A model generated the notes under the pieces. It saw only the letters and a list, made by a program, of their open reading frames with translations, searched no databases and was not told the origin of the DNA. DNA of 64,000 nt, taken from positions 248,001 to 312,000 of the forward strand of contig NBBA01000024.1 of NCBI GenBank assembly GCA_002794785.1. Reading direction: 5' to 3'. Source of the DNA: Coniferiporia sulphurascens. Taxonomy: Eukaryota > Basidiomycota > Agaricomycetes > Hymenochaetales > Hymenochaetaceae. Position numbers and translations under genes: made by a program. This document shows positions 60,392-64,000 of this stretch, in pieces; the stretch's first letter is position 1, and each line of letters starts with the position of its first letter.

Positions 60392-61008
60392 CTTGTCCTT
60401 TGTGTATATCGGAGGCATCAAGTTTCCCTTTTATTAGAATGATTTCCCTTTTTTGTCTTAGCTAGCTTGACAGACATTATCTAAGTCCAGCCCTAAAGTT
60501 GCATTCCATCGTCGGCGCATGTCTGCTCTTTTTGAAATATAATTGGAGCTTCGTGCATACTGCGAGCCGTTAGGGGGCCGGAGTGCAATCCTACCGCGGT
60601 GTGAACGGAACGGGCGATAATAATCCTGTAAATCCACATCGAGTCTTTGTACATTTAACGAATGGGTCAAAAACCGTGTCATATAAAAATTATGATTGGA
60701 CGAGACGTCTTACCATACGTACGTATGCATTCAGAACCGTCTAGAACACATCACGAAACATCCATAGTGCATGAAGAGTGTGACTATTGGCTAGTAGACT
60801 CATGTCTCTCAATGATTGGCGTTCCCTCGTCTATCCATGTACTGTGATGAATGGCGTCTGCATTTTAATCGGTGCTAACACTTTCTCACTATGTCGTCTT
60901 TAAAATAATGTCGTAAATACGCATTGAACCATCGGTATGCCACATAATCCCAGCAAATAATACACATTTATCCAACTAGCAATCCAATCATTTGTGCTTC
61001 TCAAGTGT
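60392..61008. other. Intergenic, convergent flanks
   Basis: 617 bp between the FunK1 pseudogene and the second NmrA gene. The start resembles other FunK1 3' flanks (AGCTAGCTTGACAG shared with 57864). Nothing else recognised. Confidence 0.5.
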
Positions 61009-62050
61009 CTAGATCACATGTTCGACCGCCTTCGCGGGCTTCCACTCAGGCCAAAGGTTATTTGAGAGCTCCTCCAGCTTTCCAACCAACACTCCTCTAA
61101 CATCCCAGTCCAGCCAGATGGCACTGACCATATCAGCAGGGTTGGCTTTGAGAGCCTGCTCGAGTTCCTCTTGCAGGCGGTATGATATTTCGAAATGCTT
61201 GTCCGTGCGCTCTTGAAGTTTGGTGAGTACTTTATTGAGAGTCTGTTGAGGATATGAGATGTAGCGTACTATCTAGATTGGCTCGACGAGTGCTTACAGA
61301 ACGTTCCCCTTCGATGTGGAAGACCTTGCACTCAATTTCGGATCGGGGAAGAGAAGTCAATATGTGGGTGAGGTATCTCGCAATATCCACACGGGCTGTG
61401 AAGGACGTTGGTGCGTTGCCGCTACCTCCAACGACAATCTTCCCACTGACCAAGTCGAAGCCGAACATTTTTGTGATTCTTCTGAAGTAAGCAGATAAAT
61501 TAAGTGGGAACAACTGGGTAAGATGAATAATAACTTATGGTGTAAATATGTAATCTGGGAATGTCCCTGTGTAGAATATCGCAAACGGAAGACCAACTTC
61601 AATGAGCTGTAGGCGAACGCTGTCCTTCAGCTTGGCGACTGGGTCCTGCCGCTCTTGAGAGTCTTTTCCAAACTCAGAGGGAACAAACAAATGAACACCT
61701 GCCGCCTTTGCGGCTTTCATGAGGTCCTTTTGGACAGTATATGCAGAGGAACCGAATACCGAAACGAGGACATCAACGTCCGCAAGTGCGGACTCAAGCG
61801 AGGAGGGCGACGTATAGTCAACTACGACGGTACGTGCGCCTTTAGTGACAAAGTCGGCATAGTTGCCTTCCTAGAGTGTTGCCGTATCAGCCGTGAGCAT
61901 TTCTAATGCTAGAAAATTTGCACTTACTGAGCGAGTTAGGATGATGACGGACATGATCATTCCAGCATCTTTGAGCTTGAGCAGTTCTTCAACGATGGTA
62001 GAGCCGAGATTACCAGCACCAGCAACTGCAAAGGTTTTGTATGCAGACAT
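61009..62050 (-). pseudogene. NmrA-like reductase, copy 2, with mutated splice donor
   Basis: Paralogue of 39498-40557. Corresponding exons 62050-61928, 61870-61539, 61481-61298 and 61242-61009; exons 1-3 have exactly the lengths of copy 1 (123, 332, 184 nt). Protein motifs AVAGAGNLGSTIVEELL, VHLFVPSEFGKDSQERQDP, LPFAIFYTGTFPDY and GKIVVGGSGNAPTSF are kept. The donor of intron 2 reads ATAAGT instead of the GTGAGT of copy 1 (coding-strand G to A, plus position 61538), so normal splicing should fail and translation would stop at the adjacent TAA after ~152 residues. The C-terminus is seven residues shorter than copy 1 (ends KAVEHVI). It may still be expressed as a truncated protein. Confidence 0.8.
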
Positions 62051-63082
62051 GCTGTATGATTTGAAGTGGTCATGTGTCAGGAGAAATGAGGGCCGAAAAA
62101 GCGTGTGGTAGACTCGTTGGGAAAATCATCTTTGCATGTGTGCTCTTCTTATACACTGAAGCGCACAGAGTGCTTAGAAACTGGTATCGCGAGACACTGG
62201 CATATGCTGGCCAGACATTAGTGATTGCGAGTCTCTCTGGCAGCGCCGCAGCAGCTACAGCGTTGTTCAGGGAAGCTCGTGAGTCTGTTACGCGCTGCGC
62301 GAGCCTGAGGCTGTTTAGACAGCTCGGAATATGATTGGAACAAAATTATTTGGATGAGTAGAAACATTGCAAACGTTGCAATCCGGGGCAAGTAACAGAC
62401 AAGACACGTACCCTATGAAATTTACGTGTCCTTGCCGGCAGCTTGCCAGTCGCTTCTGCGAAGCGATCAGTCGGAGCTTCAACAATAATATAAAAAGAGG
62501 TCTTGATACTTCCAGAATGATGTGTCATGATTATTAATCGCAAGCCACGACTACATGTAGTAGTATTGAACCCTATGCCCCAGCAGAACTCAATGATGAT
62601 TCTCAATCCAAGGATGAGAGCTTTGATCAATACTATATGCGCAGGAAATTCAGACAAGTTAATGTGCATGAAACCGCGGGCCCATTCCCCCAGACCGCAG
62701 CGACATGATCTAGGCTTGAACTTGATACATCAGACTCGGACAAGACTTGAGAGAACTCGCTGGGATCGCCGTGGGTAAGGATTTACGCGCATTACATAAT
62801 CCGAAATACAATAATGTACAGTCAATCACCGGCTAATGGGATACCTGAGCTTGTCAAGCTATTTCTTGCAGTACATTACTCAACATCTGAAACTAAAAAA
62901 TATATTCATGTTCAGTGAGAAATTAGCTATCTATATACAAAATTTGAGAGGAATCTGAACAGAATTGACTGAGCTATAGCAGAATGGAGAAATCTGGCAA
63001 AATTGGGCCTTCATCAATCTTTGGCACAGGTCTTTCCCACGATAAGTCAAACTTGTTACAGTATAATTAATTATTTCGACTA
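62051..63082. other. Intergenic accessory DNA
   Basis: 5' flank of NmrA copy 2, then A/T-rich sequence with no supported gene. Open frames present (for example 62074-62334) lack recognisable motifs. Confidence 0.5.
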
Positions 63083-63347
63083 CAGGTGGATATAATTAGT
63101 TATGCCGCACCCATAAATGGAAAGAGTTTCACACCAGCCAAAACATGATTATGAATCTATTTGACAAGCTTATATGCTACAAAATCGAACACTCACAATG
63201 TTCTGAGTACACATAAACTCCATAGATACAGTATAAGAAGCATTGTTAGTAATGTCAAGCATTCCCATCAGGGGTTTTCAATGGTAAAATGGGTGATGGG
63301 AAACACCTTCCATTTTAGGGTGCGGCATAACTAATTATATCCACCTG
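63083..63347. mobile_element. MITE with 30-bp perfect terminal inverted repeats
   Basis: 265 bp flanked by TA on both sides (63081-63082 and 63348-63349). The terminal inverted repeat begins CAGGTGGATATAATTAGTTA and is perfect for 30 bp; similarity continues imperfectly for about 20 bp more. No coding capacity. TA target site and CAG-type ends suggest mobilisation by a Tc1/mariner-like transposase supplied elsewhere. Confidence 0.92.
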
Positions 63348-63770
63348 TATAGGAAAAGGCTAAAAAAGGAAGGAGTGGCATTGTGACGACCAAAGGGAAA
63401 CTTCCATAAGAGGCAAATAGATCTACATTAGTAACCGGGAGGTTGTGGTAACTTTTGTTTTTCTTCTTTCTCCACCATTTCTTTATCAATTGCAATGATT
63501 GTTTTTCCGAGATGAGGCCCACACTCACTGAATTTATATACGGCAAAAACTTAACACTTATATGTGGCATTATATGTACTATTTTCTGTGACTCTTTATT
63601 GACAAATTTTAATTTCGAAATTTTTATGAGTAATCTCTAGTTTTCTTGCCGAATTCTGGCTCAAAAAGCTTGAAATATTTTGTTCTGAATCAGAGGTGTA
63701 TTTCCAGCTGCAAAATGCAAAAACAATGAATAAATTTGAGTGGATACAGCATGTTCTAGCCAAGTGTTTC
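63348..63770. other. Intergenic
   Basis: A/T-rich, no gene or repeat recognised between the MITE and the next LTR. Confidence 0.55.
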
Positions 63771-64000
63771 TGTTACAATTTTCCTTACTTTTCCCCTTAC
63801 TGCGCTGACTCACTTCCCCTTCGTCATCATCAGTCAGCGCAACTCCCCCATTTCTCTGTCTTACTCATCCTTATTTCGCCTCGCGCCATAAGACACCATG
63901 ATGACGCTGTTACAATTTTCCTTTACTTTCCTCTACTGCGCTGACTCACTTCCCATTCGTCATCATCAGTCAGCGCAACTCCCCCATTTCTCTGCCTTAC
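63771..64000 (+). repeat. LTR, family A, copy 3, cut by window end, with internal second start
   Basis: Begins TGTTACAATTTTCC at 63771, the family's 5' end. About 137 bp later, at 63908, the same LTR start appears again (TGTTACAATTTTCCTTTACT), followed by the same 5' sequence up to the window end. Either a second LTR inserted into the first, or the 5' part is tandemly duplicated. The 3' end and any internal retroelement lie outside the window. Confidence 0.88.

Overview
This window reads as a gene-dense euchromatic segment from a filamentous basidiomycete, most likely an Agaricomycete. Nearly every gene is split by many short introns of about 45-75 nt with GT..AG ends and CTNAC-type branch points. 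A ribosomal protein gene has its start codon alone in exon 1, and fungus-specific FunK1 kinases, a fungal luciferase-domain protein and NmrA-type reductases are present. Species is not resolved. Gene functions rest on motif recognition and on splice phases that I checked by hand; no database search was run.

Layout. 1-6688 (+): 3' part of the Tel1/ATM checkpoint kinase. 8074-13522: a young, almost intact Ty1/copia retrotransposon on the minus strand with 259-bp LTRs and a 5-bp target duplication. 15302-17912 (+): p21-activated (Ste20/PAK) kinase. 20478-21622 (+): ribosomal protein eS4. 22331-25057 (-): Pso2/SNM1 interstrand-crosslink nuclease. 26635-27083: an unexplained array of hairpin-bearing repeats. 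27539-31056 (-): unknown serine-rich membrane-anchored protein. 32110-32786 (+): cyclase-family (kynurenine-formamidase-like) enzyme. 33335-34770 (-): decayed FunK1 kinase. 35627-37578 (-): Rad9 of the 9-1-1 clamp. 37870-38793 (-): luciferase-domain protein. 39498-40557 (+): NmrA-like reductase. 40990-44224 (-): TFIP11/Ntr1 spliceosome-disassembly factor. 44782-47881 (+): secreted, probably GPI-anchored serine carboxypeptidase. 48786-51232 (+): M20 amidohydrolase.

From 51.2 kb onward the window becomes accessory: two solo LTRs of one ~555-bp family with target duplications (52725-53284 and 59049-59603), a third copy running off the end (63771-64000), two TA-flanked MITE-like elements (53386-54043 and 63083-63347), a near-intact FunK1 kinase (55211-57763), a FunK1 pseudogene split by a solo LTR (58495-60391), and a second NmrA reductase with a mutated splice donor (61009-62050).

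Themes. Three DNA-damage-response genes (Tel1, Pso2/SNM1, Rad9) lie within about 38 kb; whether that is more than chance needs synteny comparison. FunK1 and NmrA genes occur as duplicates flanking the conserved block. Several otherwise convincing genes carry single-base frame changes at homopolymers or short repeats, which points to assembly errors at least as much as to real lesions. The best candidates for something undescribed are the hairpin repeat array near 26.6-27.1 kb, the unknown 1076-residue membrane protein beside it, and the short conserved block shared by 25.6 kb and 51.6 kb.
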